NCBI RefSeq assembly: GCF_012848855.1 | Contig: NZ_CP051630.1 | Coordinates: 3,265,501 to 3,329,500, forward strand | Length of the DNA stretch: 64,000 bases | Direction: 5' to 3' | Source of the DNA: Pyruvatibacter mobilis | Lineage (GTDB): Bacteria; Pseudomonadota; Alphaproteobacteria; CGMCC-115125 | Part shown: one piece after another, positions 1 through 9,072 of the stretch | How the letters are laid out: every line of letters begins with the position of its first letter | Position numbering within the stretch: position 1 is the first letter of the stretch | Notes under the pieces: model-generated | Database searches by the model: none | Told to the model about the DNA's origin: nothing | The model's input: only the letters and a program-made list of their open reading frames with translations | Position numbers and translations under genes: made by a program

Positions 1-898
1 CGGCGCGGGCTACGTCGATCGTATTGGCTGTGGACTGCTTGACGATACCGATGCCGATGCGCGGCAGGGTGTTGCCGCGGAAGAAGGTTCGGTCCTCATC
101 GGCGGAGCGTTCCACGCGGGCCACGTCCCCCAGACGCACCAGGTATCCGTCTTCACCACGCGCCAGAACAAGGCGGGAGAAGTCCTCGGCATCGTTGAAA
201 GAACGTGCCACCCGCACGGTGAATTGGCGCTCGAGGCTCTCAACAGCGCCGGCCGGCAATTCCACGTTCTCGGCGCGCAGTGCGCGCTCCACGTCCGACG
301 CGGTGAGACCGCGGGCCGCCATTTCCATCCGGTCAAGCCAGACGCGCATGGCGTAGCTCTTGGCACCGGAGAGGCGCACGCGCGCGACACCCGGCAGCAC
401 CGAGAAGCGGTCGGCCACGTAGCGCTCTGCAAAGTCGGTCAGCTCCAGCGTCGACATGTTGGGGCTGGAGAGCGACAGCCAGACGATTACGCTTTCATCT
501 GCGTCCCGCTTCTGCACCTCCGGCGGATCCGCCTCATCAGGCAGGTTGTCGACGATCCGCGAGACGCGGTCGCGCACGTCATTTGCGGCTGAATCCACGT
601 CGCGGCCGGTCTTGAACTGGATGGTGACGTTGCTCTCGCCGTCCTCGCTTGAAGACTGGATGAAATCGATGCCCTCGATGCCGGAAATGCGGTCTTCGAT
701 GATCTCGGTGATGCGGGATTCAACGATCGAGGCTGCAGCCCCCGGATAGGCGGTTTCGATGGTGACGACCGGCGGATCGATGTCCGGATACTGACGAAGA
801 GGCAGCTGGGTGAAGGACACGATGCCGAACACAACCAGCAGGATGCCCAGCACGGCGGCAAAGACCGGGCGGGTCACGGACAAATCGGACAGGAACAT
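1..898 (-). CDS. RND multidrug efflux permease (AcrB/MexB-like), 3' part beyond window
   Basis: Inner-membrane proton/drug antiporter subunit of a tripartite efflux pump. The reading frame is open from the ATG at 898 to the window edge, giving 299 N-terminal residues. It starts MFLSDLSVTRPVFAAVLG, the usual cytoplasmic lead-in and first membrane helix, followed by LPLRQYPDIDPPVV and ETAYPGA, both hallmarks of the HAE1 family, and then porter-domain sequence. Full members are about 1,030 residues, so roughly 70% lies outside. It is downstream of the adaptor gene in the same orientation, 91 bases away, as in mexAB-type operons. Substrate cannot be read from this part. Confidence 0.95.
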   Translation of the reverse strand, partial: MFLSDLSVTRPVFAAVLGILLVVFGIVSFTQLPLRQYPDIDPPVVTIETAYPGAAASIVESRITEIIEDRISGIEGIDFIQSSSEDGESNVTIQFKTGRDVDSAANDVRDRVSRIVDNLPDEADPPEVQKRDADESVIVWLSLSSPNMSTLELTDFAERYVADRFSVLPGVARVRLSGAKSYAMRVWLDRMEMAARGLTASDVERALRAENVELPAGAVESLERQFTVRVARSFNDAEDFSRLVLARGEDGYLVRLGDVARVERSADEDRTFFRGNTLPRIGIGIVKQSTANTIDVARA

Positions 899-989
899 GG
901 GCGCACTCCGTCGGGCGGCAGCAGCGGTTTCACATTAGCGGGGCCTGCACCGTGTGTGATGCAGGGAAATTTCTTGCGGGCGCGGGAGC

Positions 990-2099
990 TCAGCCGCCGA
1001 CAGGTTGGCTGGTGGCTGCGTCCGGACCCAGAAGCTCTTCCAGCGTGTCGCCGCTCTTGCTCACGGCCTTGACCTCAATGGCCTGTCCGGGGGTGAGCTG
1101 GCTGGCGCCACGGGTCACGACCCGGTCGCCGACGGAAAGACCGTCGATCACCTCAACTTCGCCGGGGCGGCGGGTGCCGAGAGTTATCTTGCGCCGTTCG
1201 GCAACGGGTTTGCCGTCTTCTTCCACGGCCACATAGGCATAGGTCTCGCGTGCGATGGGTACGATGGCGTCTTCGGAAATGGTGACGGCGCGGCGCGGGT
1301 TGCGCAGCAGTTCCACGGTCATCAGCAGGCCGGGGCGCAGCACGCGGTCATCATTGGGCAGCAATGCGCGCACGATGATGGAGCGGGTGACCGGGTCGAT
1401 CTCGTTGTCCAGGCTTGAAATCTCACCTTCGAACTCGCGGCCCTCCAGTGCACGGGCCCGGGCGCGGATGGCGAGGCCGGGCTCGATGGTGGAGAGGTAT
1501 GCGGTGGGGACAGAGAAATCGAGCTTCATGACGCTGTCGTCATGGATCCGCGTGATGACGTCACCCGGCGCGACCAAGGCGCCGACGGAAATCCGGCGCA
1601 GGCCGACCACCCCGTCGAAGGGTGCCGTGATGACGCGGTCCTTGAGACGCGACTGCAGCGCCCGGCGTCTTGCCACGGCGGTCTCGTAGGAGCGCTTGCG
1701 CTCATCCAGCACCGAGCGGGAGATGGTGCCCTGGCCGACAAGGCTCTGGGCGCGGTTCAGCTGGCGGCGAGCTTCATTGGCGGCGGCGTTTTCTTCTTCG
1801 AGGAGGGCGCGTTCCTCGCCGTCCGCCATGGTCAGCAGGGTGTCGCCTGCCGCAACGCGGGCCCCGTCGTCGAAATAGACGCCGGTCACGGTGTCAGTCA
1901 CGGTCGCCGTGATCTCGACGGTCTCATTGGCACGCAGCGTGCCGATCGCTTCGATACGGTCGACGAATTCAGTCTCGGCGGCCTCCTGTACAAAAACAGG
2001 GACGGGGCCGCCGCGGCCTTGTGCTTGAGCGGGGGCTGCCAGGCCGCCAATGCTGACGGCGCTACAGACGGCCGCGAAAAGAGAAACTGAATAACGCAT
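990..2099 (-). CDS. RND efflux periplasmic adaptor (membrane fusion protein)
   Basis: 369 residues. An N-terminal signal peptide (MRYSVSLFAAVCSAVSIGG, with a likely AQA cleavage site near residue 26) is followed by a biotinyl-lipoyl-like half, an alpha-helical hairpin (residues about 100-150), the second lipoyl half with TAPFDGVVG, and a beta-barrel domain. This is the HlyD/AcrA family order. It links the permease to an outer-membrane channel; no TolC-like gene is in the window, so the pump may borrow one. It is first in the operon with the permease. The promoter should lie in 2100-2396, shared with the divergent glutamate dehydrogenase gene. Confidence 0.93.
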   Translation of the reverse strand: MRYSVSLFAAVCSAVSIGGLAAPAQAQGRGGPVPVFVQEAAETEFVDRIEAIGTLRANETVEITATVTDTVTGVYFDDGARVAAGDTLLTMADGEERALLEEENAAANEARRQLNRAQSLVGQGTISRSVLDERKRSYETAVARRRALQSRLKDRVITAPFDGVVGLRRISVGALVAPGDVITRIHDDSVMKLDFSVPTAYLSTIEPGLAIRARARALEGREFEGEISSLDNEIDPVTRSIIVRALLPNDDRVLRPGLLMTVELLRNPRRAVTISEDAIVPIARETYAYVAVEEDGKPVAERRKITLGTRRPGEVEVIDGLSVGDRVVTRGASQLTPGQAIEVKAVSKSGDTLEELLGPDAATSQPVGG

Positions 2100-2396
2100 A
2101 AAATGTTCCGAACCGGCTTGGGGTCCGCCAAACGGGCATGGCGGCGGCCAGATGCGGGACCCGGGAAATCGGGTGAGGCCCCGGCATCGTAGGGGACTTA
2201 TAAGACGGTTATACGGTGTGGGGGCGGCAATGCCGTCGTTCGCCTATGACCGTCAGCCTTCACTCAAGCTCCACATAATAGTGTACGCACGGGAAAATGG
2301 GAAAATGACAATTTCTTGTGACTGGACTGTCTGCAAAGTGGCGCCATTTCCCGAAGCACGTTCTGCATCGACCCGAATGATCCGGAGACAGACAAG
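2100..2396. promoter_or_regulatory. divergent intergenic region between efflux adaptor and glutamate dehydrogenase
   Basis: About 300 bases with no convincing gene. It must carry start signals for the leftward efflux operon and for the rightward dehydrogenase gene. The part around 2265-2340 is AT-richer than its flanks and holds a short tandem repeat (gggaaaat twice, about 2290-2305). A weak Shine-Dalgarno, ggaga, lies ahead of the ATG at 2397. No regulator gene is adjacent and I cannot name an operator. Confidence 0.4.
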
Positions 2397-3641
2397 ATGA
2401 CGACCGAAGCCCTGGATGTATGCGCCTATCTGGAACGCGCAGCGGATGCGCTGGACCTGAGCGAGGATGTGCGGGAAGTGCTCATGCATCCCACCCGTTC
2501 GGTTTCTGCGAGTATCACGGTGCGCATGGGTGACGGTTCCCTCAAGACATTTCCGGGCTGGCGTACGATCTATTCGAATGCTCTCGGCCCCGCCAAGGGC
2601 GGCATTCGCTTTCATCCGACGGTGGACGAGCACGAGGTCAACACGCTGGCCTTCCTCATGACTTTCAAGAATGCCCTTGCGGGCCTGCCTTTCGGTGGCG
2701 GCAAAGGCGGCGTGGCGGTCAATCCGCGCATGCTGTCCCGGCATGAGCTTGAACGTCTGGCGCGTGGATATGTGCGGGCGCTCAAGCATGATCTCGGCAC
2801 GGGCCGGGACATCCCGGCGCCGGACGTCAATACCAATGGAACGGTCCTCGCCTGGATGGCGGATGAGCTGGCGGCGCTCGAAGGCACGGCGCACACGGCC
2901 AGCATCACCGGCAAGCCGATCGTGCTGGGGGGCATTCCGGGACGTGCCGAGGCCACGGGCCGGGGGGCGGCGAAAGTCACCATGGCGCTGAAAGACCATC
3001 TTGGCCTTGCGGATGGTGCAAGCATTGCGATCCAGGGTTTCGGCAATGCCGGCGTTCAGTACGCCCATGACATGCATGAAGCCGGATACAAGATCGTCGG
3101 CCTGTCGGATTCTTCCGGGAGCGTGTACTCAGCCGATGGGTTTGACCCTTCGGAGGCAGAAGCCTTCAAGGCAGAGCATCGGGGGCTCAAGGGCTTCGCT
3201 GATGAAGCGCCGGGAGATGATCTGCGCCGGGCTGAGGCAGACATATTGGTCCCGGCGGCGCTGGGCGGGTGGATCGATGGCGACAGCGCTGAGACGGTCG
3301 AGGCCGGCGTCGTGGTCGAAGTGTCCAACCAGGCCTGTACGGTTGGTGGCGGCGACCGGCTGGAAGAGCGCGGTATCCACGTGGTGCCGGATATCCTGGC
3401 CAATTCGGGCGGCGTGAGCGTTTCCTATCTCGAATGGGTGCAGAACCGCTCCGGCGAAGAAATGACCAAGGAACAGGTCTTCGACAATCTGGACCGGCGC
3501 ATGGAGCGGGTCGCACGCCAGGTCGCCTCGCGGGCGGCTGATGATGGTGTCGGCTTGCGGGCGGCGGCCTACCGCATAGCTGCCGCGCGCCTTGCCGAAG
3601 CAATCGAGAGCATGGGGACACGGCGGCTGTTCAACGAATAG
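2397..3641 (+). CDS. Glu/Leu/Phe/Val dehydrogenase (glutamate dehydrogenase)
   Basis: 414 residues, the usual size for the hexameric glutamate dehydrogenase family, which interconverts glutamate and 2-oxoglutarate plus ammonium. Family motifs are clear: GPAKGGIRFHP, the glycine-rich catalytic stretch LPFGGGKGGV with its lysine, DIPAPDVNTN, and a Rossmann motif GFGNAG in the C-terminal nucleotide-binding domain. The ending NSGGVSVSYLEW is also typical. Leucine or phenylalanine dehydrogenases are shorter (about 360 residues), which favours glutamate. Coenzyme preference was not determined. It stands alone, with no glutamate synthase nearby. Confidence 0.93.
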   Translation: MTTEALDVCAYLERAADALDLSEDVREVLMHPTRSVSASITVRMGDGSLKTFPGWRTIYSNALGPAKGGIRFHPTVDEHEVNTLAFLMTFKNALAGLPFGGGKGGVAVNPRMLSRHELERLARGYVRALKHDLGTGRDIPAPDVNTNGTVLAWMADELAALEGTAHTASITGKPIVLGGIPGRAEATGRGAAKVTMALKDHLGLADGASIAIQGFGNAGVQYAHDMHEAGYKIVGLSDSSGSVYSADGFDPSEAEAFKAEHRGLKGFADEAPGDDLRRAEADILVPAALGGWIDGDSAETVEAGVVVEVSNQACTVGGGDRLEERGIHVVPDILANSGGVSVSYLEWVQNRSGEEMTKEQVFDNLDRRMERVARQVASRAADDGVGLRAAAYRIAAARLAEAIESMGTRRLFNE

Positions 3642-3751
3642 GCGCCGGCCGGCCTCGATCTTCTGCCTTCTATCAAGTCCCTCCCCGGATTGTGCTAGCA
3701 TTCGACACGGCAAAGCCGGGCTGAACCGGCACGAACCGGGGGAGGATTTTC

Positions 3752-4147
3752 ATGACTGTCGCTGTCCTGTGCATCGCCGCAATGGCGCTGCTCATCTTTT
3801 TGCTCGGCTTCTGGGTTTCTATCCAGCGCGGGCGCACCAGCGTTATCACCGGTATCCAGGATGACCCGACCAGCGGTCTCAACAAGGCCGTCCGGGCGCA
3901 TGGCAATGCCACTGAATATGTGCCGATCCTTGCGGTTCTCATGCTCTATCTGGGGCTGCAGGCCGACATGGCGGACTGGGTCATGTGGTCGATGGTGGTT
4001 GCTGCCGTCAGCCGCTATCTGGTGGTGATCGGGTTTCTGACCTGCAAGACACTTGAAAAGCCGCATGTGCTGAAGGCGGTGGGTGCGCTGGGCACCTATC
4101 TCGCCGGCATCGCCATGTGTGTCGCAGCCTATCTGACGGTCGCCTGA
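3752..4147 (+). CDS. MAPEG family membrane protein
   Basis: 131 residues with four predicted membrane helices, starting with a hydrophobic segment (MTVAVLCIAAMALLIFLLGF). The loop with the motif RAHGNATEYVPI is the signature of bacterial MAPEG proteins, relatives of microsomal glutathione transferase and leukotriene C4 synthase. Activity is unknown for most bacterial members; a glutathione-linked detoxifying role is possible but not shown. A Shine-Dalgarno (gggggagg) precedes the ATG. The next gene starts 6 bases after the stop, suggesting cotranscription. Confidence 0.9.
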   Translation: MTVAVLCIAAMALLIFLLGFWVSIQRGRTSVITGIQDDPTSGLNKAVRAHGNATEYVPILAVLMLYLGLQADMADWVMWSMVVAAVSRYLVVIGFLTCKTLEKPHVLKAVGALGTYLAGIAMCVAAYLTVA

Positions 4148-4153
4148 GCCGCC

Positions 4154-4996
4154 TTGGCTGCGAATATCCATCCAAGCCTGAAAGCCCTGCTGCCTGATAT
4201 GGCGGCGGGGCTTTTGCATGCTGTGCCCGGCCGTTTCGGCCTGCCTGTTGCGGGTATCTGCGGGGCTCAAGGCAGCGGCAAGACGACCTTGGCCCATGCG
4301 CTTGAGGCTGAGCTTGCCGCGCAAGGCGTGCGGGCCCTGACGCTGTCGCTGGATGATTTCTATCTTCCGAAGGCGGAGCGTCTGCTGCTGGCGCAGGATG
4401 TACACCCGCTCTGCGCGACGCGCGGTGTGCCCGGTACCCATGACATGGCGCTGTTTGCGGAAGTGTTGAGGGGGCTTGCTGCCGCAGCGCCTGGCACCGA
4501 GGCACCCGTCCCCCAATTCTCCAAGCTTGATGATGACCGGGTGCCTTTCGCGGACTGGCCGCGGATCTCGGGGCGGCCTGACATCGTGCTGTTTGAGGGC
4601 TGGTGCGTTGGGGCGTCACCGCTTGCCGCATCTGCCCTCGAGGCGCCGGCCAATGCGCTGGAAGCCTCCGAGGATGCGGACGGGGTCTGGCGGCGCTGGT
4701 GGAATGGCTGTCTTGACCGGGACTACTGGCCGCTGTGGCAGGATCTGGCGCCGCTCATTCTCATTCGTGTGCCGGGGCTTGAGAGCGTCGTGCAGTCGCG
4801 CCTCGTACAGGAGGCAGGCCTTGCGGCGGCTGAGCCGTTGAAGCCGCGGATGGATGAAGCGGCCGTGCGCCGGTTCGTGGCGCATTATGAGCGGCTGACC
4901 CGGCATATCTGGGCGGAGATGCCTGCCCGCGCGCATCTGGTGCTTGACCGGGATGACGGGTTTTCTTTTTCGATTGCCGCGCCCATTTCCAATTGA
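4154..4996 (+). CDS. P-loop kinase, D-glycerate 3-kinase-like
   Basis: 280 residues. A Walker A loop (GAQGSGKTT) lies at residues about 38-46, followed by LSLDDFYLPKAERLLLA and HPLCATRGVPGTHD, motifs shared with plant/fungal-type D-glycerate 3-kinase and related uridine-kinase-fold enzymes, then FEGWCVGA. The probable reaction is ATP-dependent phosphorylation of glycerate, feeding glycolysis. The chosen start is TTG at 4154, 6 bases after the MAPEG stop; the ATG at 4199 (residue 16) would also leave the kinase core intact. Family assignment is firm, exact substrate less so. Confidence 0.85.
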   Translation: MAANIHPSLKALLPDMAAGLLHAVPGRFGLPVAGICGAQGSGKTTLAHALEAELAAQGVRALTLSLDDFYLPKAERLLLAQDVHPLCATRGVPGTHDMALFAEVLRGLAAAAPGTEAPVPQFSKLDDDRVPFADWPRISGRPDIVLFEGWCVGASPLAASALEAPANALEASEDADGVWRRWWNGCLDRDYWPLWQDLAPLILIRVPGLESVVQSRLVQEAGLAAAEPLKPRMDEAAVRRFVAHYERLTRHIWAEMPARAHLVLDRDDGFSFSIAAPISN

Positions 4997-5061
4997 CCGG
5001 GCGATGGGGTAGAACCGCCGCCAATCTGACATCGAAATCCTCTGTCGAAGGAGACCCTGCA

Positions 5062-6249
5062 ATGGATCAGGATCCTGTTGTCATCGTCGGCGCCAAGCGC
5101 ACCCCCATGGGCGGTTTTCAGGGCGATCTGTCATCGGTCAGCGCGCCGGAACTGGGCACCCATGCCATCAAGGCAGCGCTTGAAGATGCGGGCCTTGGGG
5201 CTGATCAGGTGGATGAGGTGATCATGGGGCTGGTGCTGCCGGCCGGCACCGGTCAGGCGCCCGCGCGGCAGGCGTCGCGCCATGCGGGGATTCCCGATGA
5301 GGCCGGTGCCACCACCATCAACAAGGTGTGCGGCTCCGGCATGAAGGCCGCAATGCTGGCGCATGACGGGCTGTTGCTTGGTAATGCCACCGTGGTTGTC
5401 GCCGGCGGCATGGAGAGCATGACCAATGCGCCTTACCTCTTGCCCAATGCCCGCGGCGGCATGCGGCTGGGCCATGGGCAGGTGAAGGACCACATGTTCC
5501 TGGACGGCCTTGAGGATGCCTACGAGGAAGGCCGCGCCATGGGCACGTTCGCCGAAGACACGGCGGAGAAGTACCAGTTCACGCGCGAGGCGCAGGACGC
5601 CTATGCCATTGAGAGCCTGAAGCGCGCCAAGGCAGCTAATGAGGGCGATGCCTTCAAGGGCGAGATCGCACCGATCACGCTGAAGACCCGCAAGGGCGAG
5701 GTGACGGTCTCAGCCGACGAGCAGCCCTTCAAGGCCTCGCCGGAGAAGATCCCCAATCTTAAGCCCGCCTTCCGCAAGGACGGCACGGTGACGGCGGCGA
5801 ACTCAAGCTCGATCTCCGATGGGGCGGCTGCCATGGTGCTGATGCGCAAATCCGAAGCAGAAAAGCGGGGCCTTACGCCGATTGCGGCCATTCGCGCGCA
5901 TGCGACCAACTCCCACGCGCCTGAATGGTTCACCACGGCGCCGGTGAAGGCCATCGAGAAGGTGGTGACGAAGGCCGGCTGGACGACGGATGAGGTGGAC
6001 CTTTACGAGATCAACGAAGCCTTTGCCGTGGTCCCCATGGCGGCGATGCATGATCTCGGCCTCAGCCACGACAAGGTCAACATCAATGGCGGCGCCTGTG
6101 CGCTTGGCCATCCGCTCGGGGCGTCCGGTGCCCGCGTGATGGTGACGCTGATCAATGCGCTGCGCAGCCAGGGCAGGACCAAGGGCGTTGCGTCCCTGTG
6201 CATCGGCGGTGGTGAAGCCACGGCGATTGCACTGGAGATGTTGAACTAG
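5062..6249 (+). CDS. acetyl-CoA acetyltransferase (thiolase)
   Basis: 395 residues. Condenses two acetyl-CoA to acetoacetyl-CoA or runs the thiolytic reverse, for polyhydroxyalkanoate or ketone-body metabolism or beta-oxidation. The nucleophilic Cys90 is in [10 protein letters not shown]; the C-terminal [19 protein letters not shown] gives the catalytic His and CIGGGEA gives the second Cys. The ATG at 5062 is chosen over in-frame upstream codons because it follows gaaggaga at good spacing and the protein then begins directly with [10 protein letters not shown]. No phaB or other polyhydroxyalkanoate gene is next to it. A terminator follows. Confidence 0.95.
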   Translation: MDQDPVVIVGAKRTPMGGFQGDLSSVSAPELGTHAIKAALEDAGLGADQVDEVIMGLVLPAGTGQAPARQASRHAGIPDEAGATTINKVCGSGMKAAMLAHDGLLLGNATVVVAGGMESMTNAPYLLPNARGGMRLGHGQVKDHMFLDGLEDAYEEGRAMGTFAEDTAEKYQFTREAQDAYAIESLKRAKAANEGDAFKGEIAPITLKTRKGEVTVSADEQPFKASPEKIPNLKPAFRKDGTVTAANSSSISDGAAAMVLMRKSEAEKRGLTPIAAIRAHATNSHAPEWFTTAPVKAIEKVVTKAGWTTDEVDLYEINEAFAVVPMAAMHDLGLSHDKVNINGGACALGHPLGASGARVMVTLINALRSQGRTKGVASLCIGGGEATAIALEMLN

Positions 6250-6267
6250 CTTTCCGCACCTTCAAGA

Positions 6268-6306
6268 CAAAAGCCCCGCCCGGATCAACCGGTGCGGGGC
6301 TTTTTG
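6268..6306 (+). terminator. rho-independent terminator after thiolase
   Basis: A GC-rich stem (aaaagccccgc pairing with gcggggcttttt) with a short loop, ending in a run of five T, 20 bases after the thiolase stop. On the other strand the stem is followed by T-rich sequence, so it could also end transcription of the convergent methyltransferase gene, whose stop lies at 6307. Confidence 0.9.
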
Positions 6307-6894
6307 TCAGGCGGCCCGCTCAATCCGGTAGACGAAGGCCGGCGGTATGTTGCGCAGGGCCATGCCTTCATAGGTTGCCTTGAGGCCGAACGCGTCCAGC
6401 ACGTCCTGGCTGATGGGGCAGCGGGGCTTGTAGGTGAACTGGCGGTAATAGCCGCCGGGTTTCAGCCGCGCGAAGCTGCCGCGCATGATGGCGCGGTGGT
6501 TGTCGCCGGACATGTTGACCAGCGGCAGCCCGCTGATCACCGCATCCAGGTCCCGCACATCGTCGGGCAGGGTATCGATCTCGAAAGCTGAATGGTCGTG
6601 AATGCGCGCGCCGGGGAATTGGGCGCGCAGGCTCTGGATGAAATCCGGGTTCATCTCGATGACGTTCAGCCGCTCTCCGGTGACGCCTGCCCGTGCCAGG
6701 CCGCGCGTTAGGGTGCCCGTGCCGCCGCCCAGTTCCAGCACCGTCTGACCCGCTCCCAGCCCGCGCGCCATGAGCCCGGCAAGCACCCGGCCCGACGGTG
6801 CGACGGCTCCAATGCTCTTGGGATTGCGCAGAAAGGCCTTGAGAAAGGCAAGCGGTGAGGCTTTTGCGTCGGCGGAACTAATGACGGTCATCAA
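6307..6894 (-). CDS. SAM-dependent methyltransferase, phospholipid N-methyltransferase (PmtA)-like
   Basis: 195 residues. The N-terminus FLKAFLRNPKSIGAVAPSG and the SAM-binding VLELGGGTGTLT match the short alphaproteobacterial PmtA family, which methylates phosphatidylethanolamine stepwise to phosphatidylcholine at the inner face of the membrane. SGLPLVNMS occupies the position of the conserved motif after the Rossmann core. The reading frame starts with two ATGs in a row (6894 and 6891). It is transcribed convergently with thiolase. Sequence alone cannot exclude another lipid or ribosomal-RNA-like substrate. Confidence 0.82.
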   Translation of the reverse strand: MMTVISSADAKASPLAFLKAFLRNPKSIGAVAPSGRVLAGLMARGLGAGQTVLELGGGTGTLTRGLARAGVTGERLNVIEMNPDFIQSLRAQFPGARIHDHSAFEIDTLPDDVRDLDAVISGLPLVNMSGDNHRAIMRGSFARLKPGGYYRQFTYKPRCPISQDVLDAFGLKATYEGMALRNIPPAFVYRIERAA

Positions 6895-7023
6895 ATCGGT
6901 GCTATAGAAGGGGCAAGGCGCGCGGTTGCAGTGATGGGCGCGGACGGGACTGTGCCAGATTTTCCGTCCGCCCGTCTCGGCTTGCAGCGAAAAAGCGCCG
7001 AAAAAACACCAGGAGGGACAGGG

Positions 7024-8961
7024 ATGAGCGACGCAGCAACAGCGGGTATGAGCCAGAAGGACGCGAGCGCAGCAACGGCCAAGGCCAATGCGGCGGTGAA
7101 GTCAGGGGTTCTTGATTTCTCCGATCAGCAGAGTTTTGAGGATGCGCAGCGCGGGTTTATCGCCACCCTTGATCCGATGACGATCACCCGTGAAAGCGAC
7201 GGGAAGGTGACCTACGACCTCGAGGCATCAAAATTCCTCGCGGGCGATGCGCCGGACCATGCCAATCCCAGCCTGTGGCGGCAGGCGCAGCTCAATGGCC
7301 TCAATCACGGTCTTTATGAGGTGGTGCCGGGGCTCTACCAGGTGCGCTCCTTCGACATCGCCAACATGACCCTCATCAAGGGCGAGACCGGGTGGGTTAT
7401 CATTGACCCGCTGACGTCGTCGGAAAGCTCGGCTGCGGCGCTGGCGCTGGCCAACAAGGAATTGGGCGAGCGGCCTGTGTCCGCCGTCATCATCACCCAC
7501 AGCCATGCGGATCATTTCGCCGGCACGCTCGGCGTGGTGGATCCGGCCGATGTGGCGTCCGGCAAGATCCCGCTGGTGGCGCCTGAAGGCTTCACCAAGG
7601 AAGCCCTGTCGGAGAACGTGCTGGCGGGGCCGGTGATGCAGCGCCGCGCCACCTATATGTACGGCAATCTGCTGAAGCCGGACCCGAAAGGCTTTTTGAC
7701 AACCGGGTTGGGGGCGGCTCTGTCCATGGGGTCGACGGGCTTCGTGCCGCCCAATGACCTCATCTGCACCACTGGTGAGACACGGGTGCTGGACGGCATC
7801 GAAATCGAGTTCCAGATGACGCCGGGCACCGAAGCGCCGGCGGAGATGGTTTTCTATTTCCCGCAGTTCAAAGCGCTGTGCATGTCGGAGATCACCTCCC
7901 ACCATTTGCACAATGTCTATACGCCGCGCGGGGCGCAGGTGCGCGACGCGCTTGCCTGGTCTGAACAGATCCAGGAGAGCATTGATCTGTTCGGTGACCG
8001 GCTGGAGGTCGAATTCGCGTCCCATCACTGGCCGATCTGGGGCCGGGAGCGGGCGGTCGACTACCTCAAGAAGCAGCGCGATCTTTACAAATACATCCAC
8101 GACCAGTCGCTGCGGCTGGCCAATCTTGGCTACAACAAGGAAGAGGTGGCGGAGCAGCTGGCGCTGCCGCCATCGCTGGCCAAGGAGTTCTATAACCGGG
8201 ACTATTACGGCGCGCTCGCGGCCAATGCGAAGGCGGTTTACGTCAAATATCTGGGCCATTTCGACGGCAACCCCGCCAATCTCTTCCCGCACCCGCCGGT
8301 GGCGGCGGCCACCCGCTATGTGAAGTTCATGGGCGGAGCCGACAATGTCATCGCCCAGGCCCGTGAGAGCTTCGAGGAAGGCGATTATCGCTGGGTTGCC
8401 GAAGTGCTGAACCATGTGGTGATGGCAGACGAGACCAACCAGGACGCGCGGCTTCTGTTGGCCGATGCCCATGAGCAACTGGGCTATCAGGCCGAATCCG
8501 GCGTCTGGCGGAATTTCTATCTGTCTGCCGCCATGGAGCTGCGCCACGGGGTGCCGGAAAGCCGGCCGCTGCAGGTGAGCGAGGGCATGGCTGCGGGCAT
8601 GCCGCTTGAAAACCTGTTTCAGGCCATGGCCGTGCGGCTCAACGGGCCGAAGGCGGACGGCAAGGCGTATGCGTTCAATTTCGACTTCACGGACACCGGT
8701 GAGAAATACACGCTGACCCTTGGAAACTGTGTGCTCAACACCTTCCCCGGCCGCCATGACGCCAACCCCACGGCAACGCTCAGGATTTCGTCGCTCGACT
8801 TCAAGCTTCTGATGTTGCGGGTGCGGGATGCGGGCGATCTGATGGGCGACGGGCGGCTGGTGATCGAAGGCGACGCGCTGGCCTTTGCTGATCTGGGCAG
8901 CCTGTTCGACCAGTTTTCCCCGCGCTGGCCCATCGTGACGCCGCGGCCTGCCTGGGACTGA
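7024..8961 (+). CDS. alkyl/aryl sulfatase, BDS1/SdsA type (metallo-beta-lactamase fold)
   Basis: 645 residues. Hydrolyses primary alkyl sulfates such as dodecyl sulfate to alcohol and sulfate using two zinc ions. The metal motif is THSHADH (His159, His161, Asp163, His164). The long metallo-beta-lactamase domain is followed by a helical dimerisation domain and a C-terminal SCP2-like domain, the order of Pseudomonas SdsA1. No signal peptide is visible, unlike secreted relatives, so it is probably cytoplasmic. The ATG at 7024 follows aggaggga and is preferred over the upstream in-frame codon at 6931. No sulfate or alcohol-oxidation gene is directly beside it. Confidence 0.93.
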   Translation: MSDAATAGMSQKDASAATAKANAAVKSGVLDFSDQQSFEDAQRGFIATLDPMTITRESDGKVTYDLEASKFLAGDAPDHANPSLWRQAQLNGLNHGLYEVVPGLYQVRSFDIANMTLIKGETGWVIIDPLTSSESSAAALALANKELGERPVSAVIITHSHADHFAGTLGVVDPADVASGKIPLVAPEGFTKEALSENVLAGPVMQRRATYMYGNLLKPDPKGFLTTGLGAALSMGSTGFVPPNDLICTTGETRVLDGIEIEFQMTPGTEAPAEMVFYFPQFKALCMSEITSHHLHNVYTPRGAQVRDALAWSEQIQESIDLFGDRLEVEFASHHWPIWGRERAVDYLKKQRDLYKYIHDQSLRLANLGYNKEEVAEQLALPPSLAKEFYNRDYYGALAANAKAVYVKYLGHFDGNPANLFPHPPVAAATRYVKFMGGADNVIAQARESFEEGDYRWVAEVLNHVVMADETNQDARLLLADAHEQLGYQAESGVWRNFYLSAAMELRHGVPESRPLQVSEGMAAGMPLENLFQAMAVRLNGPKADGKAYAFNFDFTDTGEKYTLTLGNCVLNTFPGRHDANPTATLRISSLDFKLLMLRVRDAGDLMGDGRLVIEGDALAFADLGSLFDQFSPRWPIVTPRPAWD

Positions 8962-8981
8962 GGCCGGATCACACTGGTGAT

Positions 8982-9018
8982 AAGGGGGCGGCTGCCTGTT
9001 GGGCATGCCGCCCCTTTC
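8982..9018 (+). terminator. terminator-like hairpin after alkylsulfatase
   Basis: A strong GC stem (aagggggcggc with gccgcccctt, plus an inner tgcc/ggca pairing) begins 20 bases after the stop codon. The T-run is short (ttt), so termination may be partial or factor-assisted. It sits just before the Shine-Dalgarno of the next gene. Confidence 0.65.
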
Positions 9019-9072
9019 CGTTCCGGCATCGGGCGTACTAGGCTCGGCTCCGAAACAAAAAGGGGACCGGGG

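Noticed and set aside
7228-9006. A 592-codon open frame on the minus strand opposite the alkylsulfatase gene
   Set aside because: It is the antisense shadow of a GC-rich gene: the plus-strand frame has a full recognised domain set, while this one is rich in Arg, His and Gln with no family features.
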